A stretch of DNA of 64,000 bases, taken from the NCBI RefSeq assembly GCF_029201565.1, contig NZ_CP104002.1, positions 1,133,001 through 1,197,000 on the forward strand, in the 5' to 3' direction. The notes beneath the pieces were generated by a model. It saw nothing but the letters and a program-made list of their open reading frames with translations, was not told where the DNA came from and did not search any database. Position numbers and translations under genes: made by a program. Shown here piece by piece: positions 17,193 through 26,680 of this stretch; the stretch's first letter is position 1, and each line of letters starts with the position of its first letter. Source of the stretch: Devosia sp. SD17-2 (GTDB taxonomy: Bacteria; Pseudomonadota; Alphaproteobacteria; Rhizobiales; Devosiaceae).

Positions 17193-17969
17193 CTACTTTT
17201 CTCGGTAGATGTCGAAGGGGCCGATGGCCTGGGTTGTCGCCATCATCTGGATCTTGTTGATGTTGACGTGCTCGGGCAGGGATGTGGCCCAGAAGATGCT
17301 CTCGGCGATATCCTCGGCGGTCATGGCCTTGGTGCCCGAATAGGGGGCGGCGGCCTTGCCTTCGTCGCCCTTGAAGCGGACCAGCGAGAATTCGGTCTCG
17401 GTGAGGCCGGGTTCGATATCGGTCACGCGCACATTCTTGCCCTGCAGGTCCGAGCGCAGATTGAGGGCAAAGTGCTTCACGAAGGCCTTGGTCGCGCCAT
17501 AGACCGAGCCGCCGGGATAGGCATATTCGCCGGCCACCGAGCCGAGCGTCACCACATGGCCACCGCCACGAGCGATGAGGCCGGGCAGCAGCAGGCGGAC
17601 GGTATAGACGAGGCCGGAAATATTGGTGTCGATCATCGTCTGCCAATCATCGAGATCGGCCTCGGCGGCAGGCTGGAGGCCGAGCGCGAGCCCTGCATTG
17701 GCGAGCACGATATTGATGGCGTCAAAGGGCGCGGGAATATCGGCGATGGCCTTTTCGAGGGCAGCGCGATCCCGCACGTCGAGCGCGATGATGTGGCAGT
17801 TGTCCTTGCCCAGTTCTGCCTGCAGCTCTTCGAGGCGATCCTCGCGCCGGCCGGTCGCGATGACCTTGCCACCGGCTGCCACATAGCGCCGCGCTGCGGC
17901 CGCGCCGAATCCGGAGGTGGCGCCGGTGATGAAGACGACGAAGCGGCTGGGATCGAGCAGCTGATACAT
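17193..17969 (-). CDS. SDR family NAD(P)-dependent oxidoreductase (YdfG-like)
   Basis: A 258-residue short-chain dehydrogenase. The cofactor motif is TGATSGFGAA near residues 15-24, with a basic residue pattern after beta-2 (ATGRREDRLEE) favouring NADP. NAG is present (VLANAGLALG), the catalytic Ser is in TLGSVAGEY and YxxxK in YGATKAFVK. The ending and overall pattern resemble 3-hydroxy acid dehydrogenase YdfG (serine/allo-threonine dehydrogenase), also active on malonic semialdehyde. The ATG at 17969 follows AGGA. Monocistronic. Confidence 0.88.
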   Translation of the reverse strand: MYQLLDPSRFVVFITGATSGFGAAAARRYVAAGGKVIATGRREDRLEELQAELGKDNCHIIALDVRDRAALEKAIADIPAPFDAINIVLANAGLALGLQPAAEADLDDWQTMIDTNISGLVYTVRLLLPGLIARGGGHVVTLGSVAGEYAYPGGSVYGATKAFVKHFALNLRSDLQGKNVRVTDIEPGLTETEFSLVRFKGDEGKAAAPYSGTKAMTAEDIAESIFWATSLPEHVNINKIQMMATTQAIGPFDIYREK

Positions 17970-18285
17970 GACAGTCCTGAGCGTAGTCGGAAGGATGAAA
18001 GGGAGGGTGGACCGGGCCGAGGGGCGACGTCAACCATGTGGCGGCGTTGCGCATCGGTCACGCTCGCCGGCAATGACGGCGAAAGTGACCGCACGCACTT
18101 GTTCCTGCCGGTCCCAGCGCCCTAAACTCGCCATGAAAGGGCCGCCTCTTTGGCCGGTGCAGGAAGATTTGCACAGCCTGGGGGGGGCCTTAACGGAATC
18201 TTTCCCCGTGGGAAGGCATTGTCGGCTTTAACCGTAAGTAGTTGAAGCGTAACGGTCGGGAACTGGTCCACTGCAAAGCGCGCGT
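17970..18285. other. Intergenic region upstream of tamA, no gene seen
   Basis: These 316 bp separate the SDR gene and tamA, which diverge. They include an eight-G run at about 18181-18188 and short inverted repeats, but no supported gene. The promoter for tamA-tamB is presumably here; no confident -35/-10 pair could be chosen by eye. Confidence 0.5.
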
Positions 18286-20187
18286 TTGGTAACGAGTATT
18301 GGCGCCCTGTGCATCGCCATGGCATGTGCTGCCGTGACGGTTCCGGCTGCCCATGGGTTTGAGCTCTTTGGGTTCAAGTTTTTCGAGAACCCCGAAGAGG
18401 TTAATGCGGACGACGTCATTGTCGATCCACAGCCCTATGTTGTCACATTTTCCGCCAGCGAAACCGGCGCTGCCGAGGCCGCGGCGCGCAATGCCTCGGC
18501 GCTGATTGCCGACGAGGCCCAGCCGGCTTCCGGCGCTGCCGGGCTGATCGCCAAGGCGCGCGGCGACTACCGCCGCATTCTGGGTGCCCTTTACAATGAG
18601 GGGCATTACGGCGGCGCAGTCAGCATTCGCATTGGCGGAGCCGAGGCGGCCACGCTGGCGCCTGACGTCAATCTGCCCGATCCGGTGGACGTGACCATCG
18701 CGATCACCACCGGCCCGCTTTTTACCTTCAACGATGTCGCGGTAGTCAATCAGGCGCCGCAGACCGATGATCCCGAGGATCAGGTCGATTTGCCGGTGAT
18801 GCGTGGCTTTGCAGCCGGGCAGGTGGCCAAGTCCTCCGTAATTCTCGCTGCCGAGCGTCTCGCGCTGGCCGCCTGGCAGGAGCAGGGCTACGCCAAGGCC
18901 GAGATCGTCGGGCGCGAAGTCGTCGCCGACCACGCCTCGCGCACCGTCGATGCCAAGATCATCGTCAATCCTGGGCGGCTCGCTGCCTTCGGCGATGTGA
19001 CGGTGACCGGCACGACCAATATGAACCCCGATTTCGTGCGCCAGCAGACGGGGCTCGTCGTGGGCCAGGAATATGACCCCGACGAAATCCAGCGGGCGCA
19101 GAAGCGTCTCGACCGTCTCGAAGTGTTCCGCGCCGCGCGGTTCGAGGCAGCCGACGCCATCGGCTCGGACGGGCTGCTGCCCTATCAGCTGATCGTCGAT
19201 GAAATGTCGGGCCGCCGCTTTGGCGTTGGCGCGACCTATTCCACCGTCGATGGCCTGGGCCTTGAGGGGTATCACCTCTGGCGTAATCTCTTCGGCCAGG
19301 CCGAGCGGCTGCGCCTCGACGCGCGCGTCGCCAGCATTGCCTGGCCGGTGGATACGGCCGAATTCGACTATTTTGTCGGCGGTACCTTCACCAAGCCCGG
19401 CTTCCTCACCCCCGACACAGACCTTGTGGCGGTGGTGTCGGCTGAGCGCACCATCTACCCGACCTATACCGAAACCTCGGCGGCGGGACGGCTGGGCCTC
19501 ACGCACTTCTTCTCCGACGAAATCACCTTTGAAGGCGGGATGAGCTTCAAGCAGGCTCGCTTCGACGACAGCTTCGGTACGCGCGACTTCTCGACCGTGG
19601 GGCTCTATGGCGGCGCGACCTATGACGGGCGCGACAGCAGTGTGAACCCGACCGAAGGCTTTTATGCCTCGGGCATGCTCGAGCCCTTCTATGATCTGCG
19701 CGTTGGCAAGGCCGGCGCCCGCATCACAATCGAAGGCCGCACCTATTTCGGCTTCTCCGAGGATGACGCCTTCATCCTGGCTGGTCGCATCAAGGCGGGC
19801 GCCCTGGTGGGCCCCGATCTCAGCGAAATTCCGCCCGATAAACTGTTCTTTGCCGGCGGTGGCGGCTCGGTGCGTGGTTATGGCTTCAAGTCGCTTGGCG
19901 TCGACAATGGCGCGGGCGGGGTGACCGGCGGGCGCTATCTGCTCGAAGGCTCGCTCGAAGCGCGCGTCAAGGTCACCGAGGATATCGGTGTGGTTGGCTT
20001 CGTCGATGGTGGCTATGTGGCCGCCGATACTTTCCCCGGTCTCGATGACCTGCGCCTCGGCGCCGGCATTGGTGCCCGCTATTACACCGGTCTCGGCCCG
20101 CTGCGGCTGGATCTGGCCGTGCCGCTCAACAAGCGGCCGGGCGATCCGGACTACGCCATCTATGCCGGTATCGGACAGGCTTTCTGA
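18286..20187 (+). CDS. tamA: Translocation and assembly module protein TamA (Omp85/BamA superfamily)
   Basis: A 633-residue outer-membrane protein that works with inner-membrane TamB to insert outer-membrane proteins. A signal peptide ending at PAAHG is followed by about three POTRA domains (residues about 50-290) and an Omp85 beta-barrel. The lid-lock motif VRGYGF occurs in GGGGSVRGYGFKSLG, and the protein ends in a beta-signal with terminal Phe (YAGIGQAF). The start codon appears to be TTG at 18286, since a stop lies just upstream in frame; the ATG at about 18319 would cut into the signal peptide. The stop overlaps the tamB start by 1 nt. Confidence 0.93.
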   Translation: MVTSIGALCIAMACAAVTVPAAHGFELFGFKFFENPEEVNADDVIVDPQPYVVTFSASETGAAEAAARNASALIADEAQPASGAAGLIAKARGDYRRILGALYNEGHYGGAVSIRIGGAEAATLAPDVNLPDPVDVTIAITTGPLFTFNDVAVVNQAPQTDDPEDQVDLPVMRGFAAGQVAKSSVILAAERLALAAWQEQGYAKAEIVGREVVADHASRTVDAKIIVNPGRLAAFGDVTVTGTTNMNPDFVRQQTGLVVGQEYDPDEIQRAQKRLDRLEVFRAARFEAADAIGSDGLLPYQLIVDEMSGRRFGVGATYSTVDGLGLEGYHLWRNLFGQAERLRLDARVASIAWPVDTAEFDYFVGGTFTKPGFLTPDTDLVAVVSAERTIYPTYTETSAAGRLGLTHFFSDEITFEGGMSFKQARFDDSFGTRDFSTVGLYGGATYDGRDSSVNPTEGFYASGMLEPFYDLRVGKAGARITIEGRTYFGFSEDDAFILAGRIKAGALVGPDLSEIPPDKLFFAGGGGSVRGYGFKSLGVDNGAGGVTGGRYLLEGSLEARVKVTEDIGVVGFVDGGYVAADTFPGLDDLRLGAGIGARYYTGLGPLRLDLAVPLNKRPGDPDYAIYAGIGQAF

Positions 20188-23100
20188 TGATTACCCTGCC
20201 CAAGATGTCCCGCCGCTTCACCTATGTCGCGGCCCTGCTCGTGCCGGTTATCGCCGTGCCGGTGGCGCTGGTGGCGCAGGACGTATTGTCCATGCCCGAA
20301 GATGAGCAGAAGGACTGGCTGACGAGCTTCGTCGAAGGGCAGCTTTCGACGCCCGAACGCCAGATCCGCCTCTCCAATATCGACGGCATTCTGGGCTCGG
20401 ACGTTTCGGTGCGCGAGATCACCATCTCGGACCAGGAGGGCGTCTGGCTGCGCGTCAACAACGCGAGCCTCAACTGGAACCAGGGCGCGCTCTTTACCGG
20501 CAAGCTCGAGGTGCGTTCGCTGCGCGCCGAGAGCATCGACTATATCCGCAATGCCGTACCGGCAGAGGGTGTGGATCTACCTCCGCCAGAAGCCGGTTCG
20601 CTTGAAATCCCCGAATTCCCCGTTGCCATCCAGCTTGGTGAGCTGGAGGTCCCACGCGTCACCTTTGGGGAAGGTGTCTTCGGTCTGGGCTCGGAAATCT
20701 CGCTCGCCGGGTCGCTCACGCTCGAAGGCGGCAATCTCGACACGGCGCTCGACATCACCCGCCTCGATGGTCCGGGCGGTACGCTCGGGCTCGATGTCGC
20801 CTATCTTCGCGCCGACAATTCCATCGATCTTTCGGTCGATCTCAATGAGCCGGCCAATGGCGTGATCGCCAACCTCCTCAATATCGAGGGGCGCCCGGCC
20901 ATGCAGCTGACCCTCGCTGGGGCAGGGCCGGTCGAAGATCTCACCGCCGAACTCAATCTTCTCGCGGATGGCCAGCCGGCGCTGGCCGGCACCGCGCGGA
21001 TCGAGCAGGCTGCCGATGGCCTGGCCGTTGTCGCCGATGTCGGCGGGCCGCTGTCGCGCCTTGTGGCCGAGCCCTATCGTCCGTTCTTTGGTGCTGAAAC
21101 CCGCCTCACCGGCAATGCCCTGCTGCGGTCTGCCGGCGGGCTGGACCTGACGGCCGTGACGCTGAGCGGCGGGCAGCTGTCGCTGACCGCGAGCGGCGCC
21201 ACCACGGCCGACAATTTCCTGTCGCGCCTCGATCTTGAGGCGCGCATTGCCGATCCGGCCGGTGGTCCTGTGACCCTGCCGGTCGCCGGCAATGCCACCC
21301 GAGTCGGCGACGCCCGCTTCTCCATCGACTTCGGCGATGACGAGGGTGGCAACTGGTCTGCCGATCTCGACATCGAGCGGTTCGAAACCGACGGCTTTGC
21401 CGCCGAGCAGTTTGCGCTTGGTGTGTCCGGCGTTGCCTCCAATCTTTCCGATCCGACCAATCGCATGGTCACCTTCAACGGTGACGGCGAACTCTCGGGC
21501 ATTGCCGCCGATCCGACTGTGAAGGCCGCGCTGGGTGATAGCGTCGGTCTCGGTCTTGCCGGCATGTGGCAGGGCGGCCAGCCGATCCAGCTGGCGCAGC
21601 TGCGCGTGGTGGGCGAGGCGCTGACCGCCAGCCTTGCGGGCGTGATTGATGGCACGGACTTCAAGGGGCGCATCGGCCTTCAGACCGACAGCATCGCGCC
21701 GTTCTCCGGCCTTGCCGACCGCCAGCTGACCGGCGGGCTGATGCTCGACGCGGAAGGCGAAATCCAGGCTGTGGGCGGGGCGTTCGACCTCACCTTTGAC
21801 GGCATGGGCACCAATCTCAGCATTGACGACGAGACGGCCGACAAGTTGCTCGCCGGGCAGGTGGAGCTCGCCGGGCGCCTGGCGCGCACCGAAAACGGGC
21901 TGGTTGCCGAGAATTTCTCGGTCACTAATCCGCAGGTGCAGTTCACCGCCGATGGCACCTATGCCAGCGACACCGCCGACTTTGCCATTGGGCTCGATCT
22001 CGCCGATCTGGCGCTTCTCACCGAAGAGGCCAGCGGGGCGCTCCGCGTTCGCGGCACTGCAAAATCGGCCGCGCCGGAAGAGCCCATTGCCCTGGTGCTC
22101 GACGCCAATGTGCCAAGCGGCACACTGGTCGGCCGGACCCTGCGCGATGCGCAGGTTGGGCTCGATCTCGATCTTCTCGGCAGCAAGCTCTCCGGCACCG
22201 TCGATGGCTCGGCCATGCTCGACGGACACCGCGCCACCCTCGCTAGCCAGGTCGCGGTCGACGAAGTGCGTCAGGCCCTTACCGGTCTTGGCTTTGAAAT
22301 TGCCGGCACGCGCATTTCGGGTGAAGTTGCCCGCGCGGTTGAAACAGAACTTCTTACCGGGCAGATCGAAGTCACCGCGCCCGACGTCTCGCTCGCGGCG
22401 GCCCTGCTGCTGCAGGAAGCCTCCGGCGCGGTCAACGCCCGGATCGAGCTGGCGCCCAACAATGGCGAACAGGGCGCGTCGGTATTGGCCAATGCCGCCA
22501 ATCTGCGGGTCAGCGACATTGCCATCGGCCGCGCTGATATCGCCGCAACTGTCGGTGATCTCTTCGGCGTGCCGGCAATCGACGGCACCGTCAAGGCCGG
22601 TGCCATTTCCGTCGCGGGAACGACGGTCAATGTTCTCGATGCCCGCGCCAGCCAGAATGGCGACACTACGAGCTTTGACGCCACCGCCGCGCTCTCGACC
22701 GGAACCGGCGTTGCTGTCGGCGGATCGCTGAGCCCGGTTGCCGGTGGCTATCGCCTCGGTCTCGACCACGCCAATCTCGTCCAGGGCCAGCTTTCGGCGC
22801 GTCTCGCCAACCCGACCGCTCTGATGGTCAGCGGCGACAGCGTTGCGCTCGATGCCGTGCGCTTCGATGTCGGCACTGGCCGCATCACCGCGAGCGGCAC
22901 CGCCGGCAATGCGCTCGATCTCAGCGTCGATATTTCCGCGCTGCCGCTCTCCATTGCCAATGCCGTTGTGCCGGGCCTCGGCCTCGCCGGTACGCTCGAG
23001 GGCAATGCCCGGGTCACCGGCTCGGCCAGCGATCCGCGCGTGACCTTTGACGCGCGCGGCAATGGCATCAATGCCACGGCAATCGCGCCCTTTGGCATTG

Positions 23101-24533
23101 CTCCGGTCAACGCCTCGGCGCGCGGCAGCTTTGCCGCCAACACCGTTTCCATCGATGCGCTCAGCGCCAATGGCTCGGGCGGGCTTTCGGTGACGGGCTC
23201 CGGCCGCGTGCCGCTGTCCGGTTCGGGTCTCTCGGTGACGGCCAATGGTTCGGCGCCTCTGGTGCTCGCCAACCGCTTCCTTATCGACCGGGGCGGTCAG
23301 TTGTCCGGCACGGCGAATTTCGATGCCCAGGTCAGCGGCAGTATCGCCAACCCGCAGTTCGGCGGCTCGGTGTCCACGAGTGGCGCCGGCTATGTCGATC
23401 CAGAGCTCAATTTGCGCCTCGCTGACATCACCGGTCGCGCCCGCCTCGACGGCACGGTTGCGACCATCGAAGGTCTCAGCGCCAATCTCTCGACCGGCGG
23501 CAGTGCCTCGATCTCGGGCACGGTCGGGATCACCGGAAACTTCCCGGCCAATCTGGCGCTCAACGTCAATTCGGCGCGCTATGCCGATGGCGATCTCTTC
23601 GTTGCCACCGTCTCCGGCAATCTCGGGCTCACAGGCAATCTTACCGGCACGCCGCTGCTCGCGGGCAATGTGCTGGTCGAGCAGGCCAATATCACCGTGC
23701 CGGAGGGTTTTGGGGGCGGCGCCGAGCTGATCGATGTCCAGCACCGCGGCACGCCGGCCGATGTGGCCCGGACCCTCGATCGCGCCAAGATCACCACCAA
23801 TGGTGCGCCGGTGCCGCAGAGCCGCTCGCCCGGCATGCTGCTCGACATCAACGTCAACGCGCCCAACCAGATCTTTATCCAGGGTCGCGGGCTCGACGCG
23901 GAAGTGGGTGGTTCGGTCCGTCTCACCGGCCCGCTCAACAATATCCAGCCCGTGGGCGCCTTTTCCCTCAACCGCGGTCGCCTCTCCATCCTCGGCCAGC
24001 GCATCACCTTCGAGCGCGGCACGGTTACGCTGGTCGGCGATCTCGATCCCCAGCTTGATTTCGTCGCGCTCACCGAAGCCGATGGCATCGAGGTGGTGGT
24101 GACGGTGTCGGGCCGCGTCTCCGCGCTCGAAATCGGTTTCGGCTCCAGCCCGCAATTGCCGCAGGATGAAGTCCTGGCGCGCCTCTTGTTCAAGCGCTCC
24201 ATGGGCGAGCTGTCGCCATTGCAGCTGGCACAGCTGGCAGCCGCAGCCGGGGAACTGGTGGGAGCAGGGGGCGGCGGTGGCGGTCTTCTTGGCGGCCTTC
24301 GCGGTGCCGCAGGCCTCGCCGACCTTGACGTCGTCACCGACGCGCAGGGCAATGTCGGCGTCGAAGCCGGCACCTATCTGCAGGACAATATCTATCTCGG
24401 CGTCACGGCGGGTGCCAACGGCCAGAGCAAGGTGACGATCAACCTCGACGTCACCGAAGACCTCACGGTCAAGGGCGCGGCCGGCCAGGATGGCAATTCC
24501 AGCCTCGGCGTCTTCTACGAGCGCGATTACTAA
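20187..24533 (+). CDS. tamB: Translocation and assembly module protein TamB
   Basis: A 1448-residue bridging protein anchored in the inner membrane by one N-terminal helix (FTYVAALLVPVIAVPVALVA), spanning the periplasm as a long beta-taco groove and ending in the DUF490/TamB domain that contacts TamA. The domain is marked by FERGTVTLVGDLDPQLDF, LPQDEVLARLLFKRSMGELS and the final ENIYLG-like strand, here NIYLGVTAGANG. The long middle is low-complexity beta-rich sequence (Ala, Gly, Ser, Asp, Leu), as usual in the family. The start overlaps the tamA stop (TGATG), so the two are translationally coupled. AsmA-like lipid transport is an additional proposed role of TamB-type proteins. Confidence 0.95.
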   Translation: MITLPKMSRRFTYVAALLVPVIAVPVALVAQDVLSMPEDEQKDWLTSFVEGQLSTPERQIRLSNIDGILGSDVSVREITISDQEGVWLRVNNASLNWNQGALFTGKLEVRSLRAESIDYIRNAVPAEGVDLPPPEAGSLEIPEFPVAIQLGELEVPRVTFGEGVFGLGSEISLAGSLTLEGGNLDTALDITRLDGPGGTLGLDVAYLRADNSIDLSVDLNEPANGVIANLLNIEGRPAMQLTLAGAGPVEDLTAELNLLADGQPALAGTARIEQAADGLAVVADVGGPLSRLVAEPYRPFFGAETRLTGNALLRSAGGLDLTAVTLSGGQLSLTASGATTADNFLSRLDLEARIADPAGGPVTLPVAGNATRVGDARFSIDFGDDEGGNWSADLDIERFETDGFAAEQFALGVSGVASNLSDPTNRMVTFNGDGELSGIAADPTVKAALGDSVGLGLAGMWQGGQPIQLAQLRVVGEALTASLAGVIDGTDFKGRIGLQTDSIAPFSGLADRQLTGGLMLDAEGEIQAVGGAFDLTFDGMGTNLSIDDETADKLLAGQVELAGRLARTENGLVAENFSVTNPQVQFTADGTYASDTADFAIGLDLADLALLTEEASGALRVRGTAKSAAPEEPIALVLDANVPSGTLVGRTLRDAQVGLDLDLLGSKLSGTVDGSAMLDGHRATLASQVAVDEVRQALTGLGFEIAGTRISGEVARAVETELLTGQIEVTAPDVSLAAALLLQEASGAVNARIELAPNNGEQGASVLANAANLRVSDIAIGRADIAATVGDLFGVPAIDGTVKAGAISVAGTTVNVLDARASQNGDTTSFDATAALSTGTGVAVGGSLSPVAGGYRLGLDHANLVQGQLSARLANPTALMVSGDSVALDAVRFDVGTGRITASGTAGNALDLSVDISALPLSIANAVVPGLGLAGTLEGNARVTGSASDPRVTFDARGNGINATAIAPFGIAPVNASARGSFAANTVSIDALSANGSGGLSVTGSGRVPLSGSGLSVTANGSAPLVLANRFLIDRGGQLSGTANFDAQVSGSIANPQFGGSVSTSGAGYVDPELNLRLADITGRARLDGTVATIEGLSANLSTGGSASISGTVGITGNFPANLALNVNSARYADGDLFVATVSGNLGLTGNLTGTPLLAGNVLVEQANITVPEGFGGGAELIDVQHRGTPADVARTLDRAKITTNGAPVPQSRSPGMLLDINVNAPNQIFIQGRGLDAEVGGSVRLTGPLNNIQPVGAFSLNRGRLSILGQRITFERGTVTLVGDLDPQLDFVALTEADGIEVVVTVSGRVSALEIGFGSSPQLPQDEVLARLLFKRSMGELSPLQLAQLAAAAGELVGAGGGGGGLLGGLRGAAGLADLDVVTDAQGNVGVEAGTYLQDNIYLGVTAGANGQSKVTINLDVTEDLTVKGAAGQDGNSSLGVFYERDY

Positions 24534-24797
24534 GGTTTTAGGGCCTCAGCCCGACGTTTCACACCCTCCCATCCTCCCTCCTAAAAGGGTGAGGTGTCGA
24601 TCGCGTTTTTGGGCACGTCGTTGTCACGGGGCCAGGCCTGCACGCTCCTCAGGGGAGAGGTGCTCCTGACCAGCGGCGTTCCCCACGCCACTCCCCACCG
24701 TCATTGCCCGACTTGTCCGGGCAATCCACCCCGCCCCAAAAATACATCACCCGGACAAGCCGGGTGATGACAATTGCCTACGGTTGGAACGCACTGG
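24534..24797. repeat. Repeat-rich intergenic region between tamB and yejA
   Basis: No gene is seen between these convergent genes. The region holds a GC-rich imperfect hairpin at about 24565-24600 (CCTCCCTCCTAAAAGGGTGAGG), then two strong palindromes: ATTGCCCG-N7-CGGGCAAT at 24703-24725 and CATCACCCGG-N5-CCGGGTGATG at 24745-24769. The last two belong to the ATTGCCCGG-type dispersed family also found at 6878 and 52192. Confidence 0.75.
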
Positions 24798-26651
24798 CTA
24801 CTGACCAGCGCCGCCCGTCTTTGCGGCCTTGGCTTCGTCCCACCACCAGATCGTCGGGAACCCGTTGGAGAATTCCGGCAGGGTTTCGGGGCGGCTGAAG
24901 CGGTCCCAGCGGGCGGTGCGGGAGTAGAGCAGCGCATAGCCGGGGGTGACATAGTCATGCGCCAACAGCACCCGGTCGAGCGCCTCGACAATGGCAAGCT
25001 GGGTGTCGCGGTCGCCGGCGGCGACGAGCTGGTCGATCAGCGCGTCGATACCCGCATCGGCAATGCCGGCGTAGTTGCGCGAGCCCTGTTCGTCGACGCT
25101 TCCCGAGCCGAAGAAATAGCGCTGCTCATTGCCCGGCGAGAACGACTGGGCCCAGCTGGCATAGATCATGTCGTAGTCGAAGCTGCGCAGGCGGTTGATA
25201 TATTGGGGCGTGTCGACCATGCGGATCTGCACATCGACGCCGATCTGGGCGAGGTTGCGCTGCAGATTGGCTGCGATGGGTTCGAGCGTGGGCTGGTGCA
25301 TCAGGAGCTCAATGGAGAGCTGGGTGCCGTTGGCGTCAACCAGTTGGGTGCCATTGAGTGTGTAGCCGGCTTCGGTCAGGAGATTGAGCGCGGTGCGCAG
25401 GTTTTCGCGCAGTTTTGTCGGGTCGCCATTGACCGGGTTGGTGTAGGCCTCTGTGAAGACGCTTTCGGGGACAAGGTCCTTCACGCCTTCCAGAATTTCG
25501 AGCGTCTTGCCTTCCGGCAGGCCCTTGGCGGCAAAGGGCAGGCCGAAGAAATAGCTGTCGATGCGGGCGTACTGATTGAAGAAAACGGTGGCGTTCAACT
25601 CTTCGAAATCGAAGGCATGGTTGATCGCCCGCCGGACGCGCTGATCGTCAAACTTGTCGCGGCGCAGGTTGGGAATGAAGCCGGTCATTTCGCCCCGGCC
25701 ATTGTAGTCCTCGTGGAATTCTTCGCGGACGACGCGGCCATCGGCGACGGCCGGGAAATCAAAGCCGGTGGCCCAGCGGCGGGCGGTATATTCGCTCCAC
25801 CAGTCGAACTGGTCGCCCTTGAAGGCCTCGAACCACACCGCCTCATCCAGGAAATACTCGTAGGCAAGCTTGTCGAAATTATTGGTGCCGATCTGGGTCG
25901 GGTGATCGGCACCCCAATAATCCTCTACCCGCTCATAGGTGATCGTGCGGCCTGCATCGAAACTGACGAGGCGATAGGGGCCCGAGCCCAGCGGAGCCTC
26001 GAGCGTCGATTCCCCGATATTGCGCTGCTTGCCGGATGCGTCGGTGCCCTCCCACCAATGCTGGGGCAAGACGATCATCTGGCCCAGAATATGGGGTAAC
26101 TCGCGATTGCCGGTCATGTCGAAGGTGAAGGTCACCTCGCCGGGGGCGGTGACTTCGGCATCCGTCACATTGGCGTAATATTGCGTATAGGTGGGGCTGA
26201 GCTCGATCAGCTTGTCGAAGGACCAGACCACATCCTCGGCCTTGACTGGCTCGCCATCATGCCAGCGTGCATCGGGGTCCATGCGGAAGGTCACCGCGCC
26301 ATAGTCGTCGGCGACCTTCATGGCTTCAGCGAGGAGCCCATAGGAGGTGTTCACCTCGTCCATCGACGCTGTCATCAGGGTTTCATAGATCAGCCCGAGC
26401 CCGGAGGCCGCGTTGCCCTTGGGCAATATGGGGTTGAACGTATCAAAGCCGCCGCGCGTGCCCAGCCGCACCGTGCCGCCCTTGGGGGCGTCGGGGTTCA
26501 CATAGTCGAAATGGGCAAAGCCCTCGGCATATTTGGGCGCTTCGGTGAGGGAGTCTGCGTGGACCCACACACCGGTCGGGGTCTGCGCCAGAACAGGCAC
26601 GGCAAGGCCGAGCGTCAGCAGGCCGGATGCGACAAGGGCGGCGAACTTCAT
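24798..26651 (-). CDS. yejA: Peptide ABC transporter substrate-binding protein YejA-like
   Basis: A 617-residue periplasmic binding protein of SBP family 5, with a signal peptide ending VPVLA near residue 22. The YejA subtype is recognised from HFDYVNPDAPKGGTVRLG and DTFNPILPKG near the mature N-terminus and by the adjacent yej permease and ATPase genes. Yej systems import peptides and peptide antibiotics such as microcin C. It is the last gene of the minus-strand operon, 29 nt after yejF; in E. coli yejA comes first. Confidence 0.92.
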   Translation of the reverse strand: MKFAALVASGLLTLGLAVPVLAQTPTGVWVHADSLTEAPKYAEGFAHFDYVNPDAPKGGTVRLGTRGGFDTFNPILPKGNAASGLGLIYETLMTASMDEVNTSYGLLAEAMKVADDYGAVTFRMDPDARWHDGEPVKAEDVVWSFDKLIELSPTYTQYYANVTDAEVTAPGEVTFTFDMTGNRELPHILGQMIVLPQHWWEGTDASGKQRNIGESTLEAPLGSGPYRLVSFDAGRTITYERVEDYWGADHPTQIGTNNFDKLAYEYFLDEAVWFEAFKGDQFDWWSEYTARRWATGFDFPAVADGRVVREEFHEDYNGRGEMTGFIPNLRRDKFDDQRVRRAINHAFDFEELNATVFFNQYARIDSYFFGLPFAAKGLPEGKTLEILEGVKDLVPESVFTEAYTNPVNGDPTKLRENLRTALNLLTEAGYTLNGTQLVDANGTQLSIELLMHQPTLEPIAANLQRNLAQIGVDVQIRMVDTPQYINRLRSFDYDMIYASWAQSFSPGNEQRYFFGSGSVDEQGSRNYAGIADAGIDALIDQLVAAGDRDTQLAIVEALDRVLLAHDYVTPGYALLYSRTARWDRFSRPETLPEFSNGFPTIWWWDEAKAAKTGGAGQ

Positions 26652-26680
26652 TCCTGGGCTCCGTTGGTTTGGTCGGAAGA

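Noticed and set aside
18181..18188. Run of eight G residues upstream of tamA as a possible phase-variation tract
   Set aside because: It lies about 100 bp before the start codon with no promoter spacing evidence, and a single tract of this length is not unusual in GC-rich DNA.
20577..24155. A minus-strand open frame of about 1190 codons opposite tamB
   Set aside because: Same cause: repetitive GC-rich tamB coding sequence leaves the opposite frame open. Its composition is dominated by Arg, Gly, Ala and Asp, with no signal or domain.
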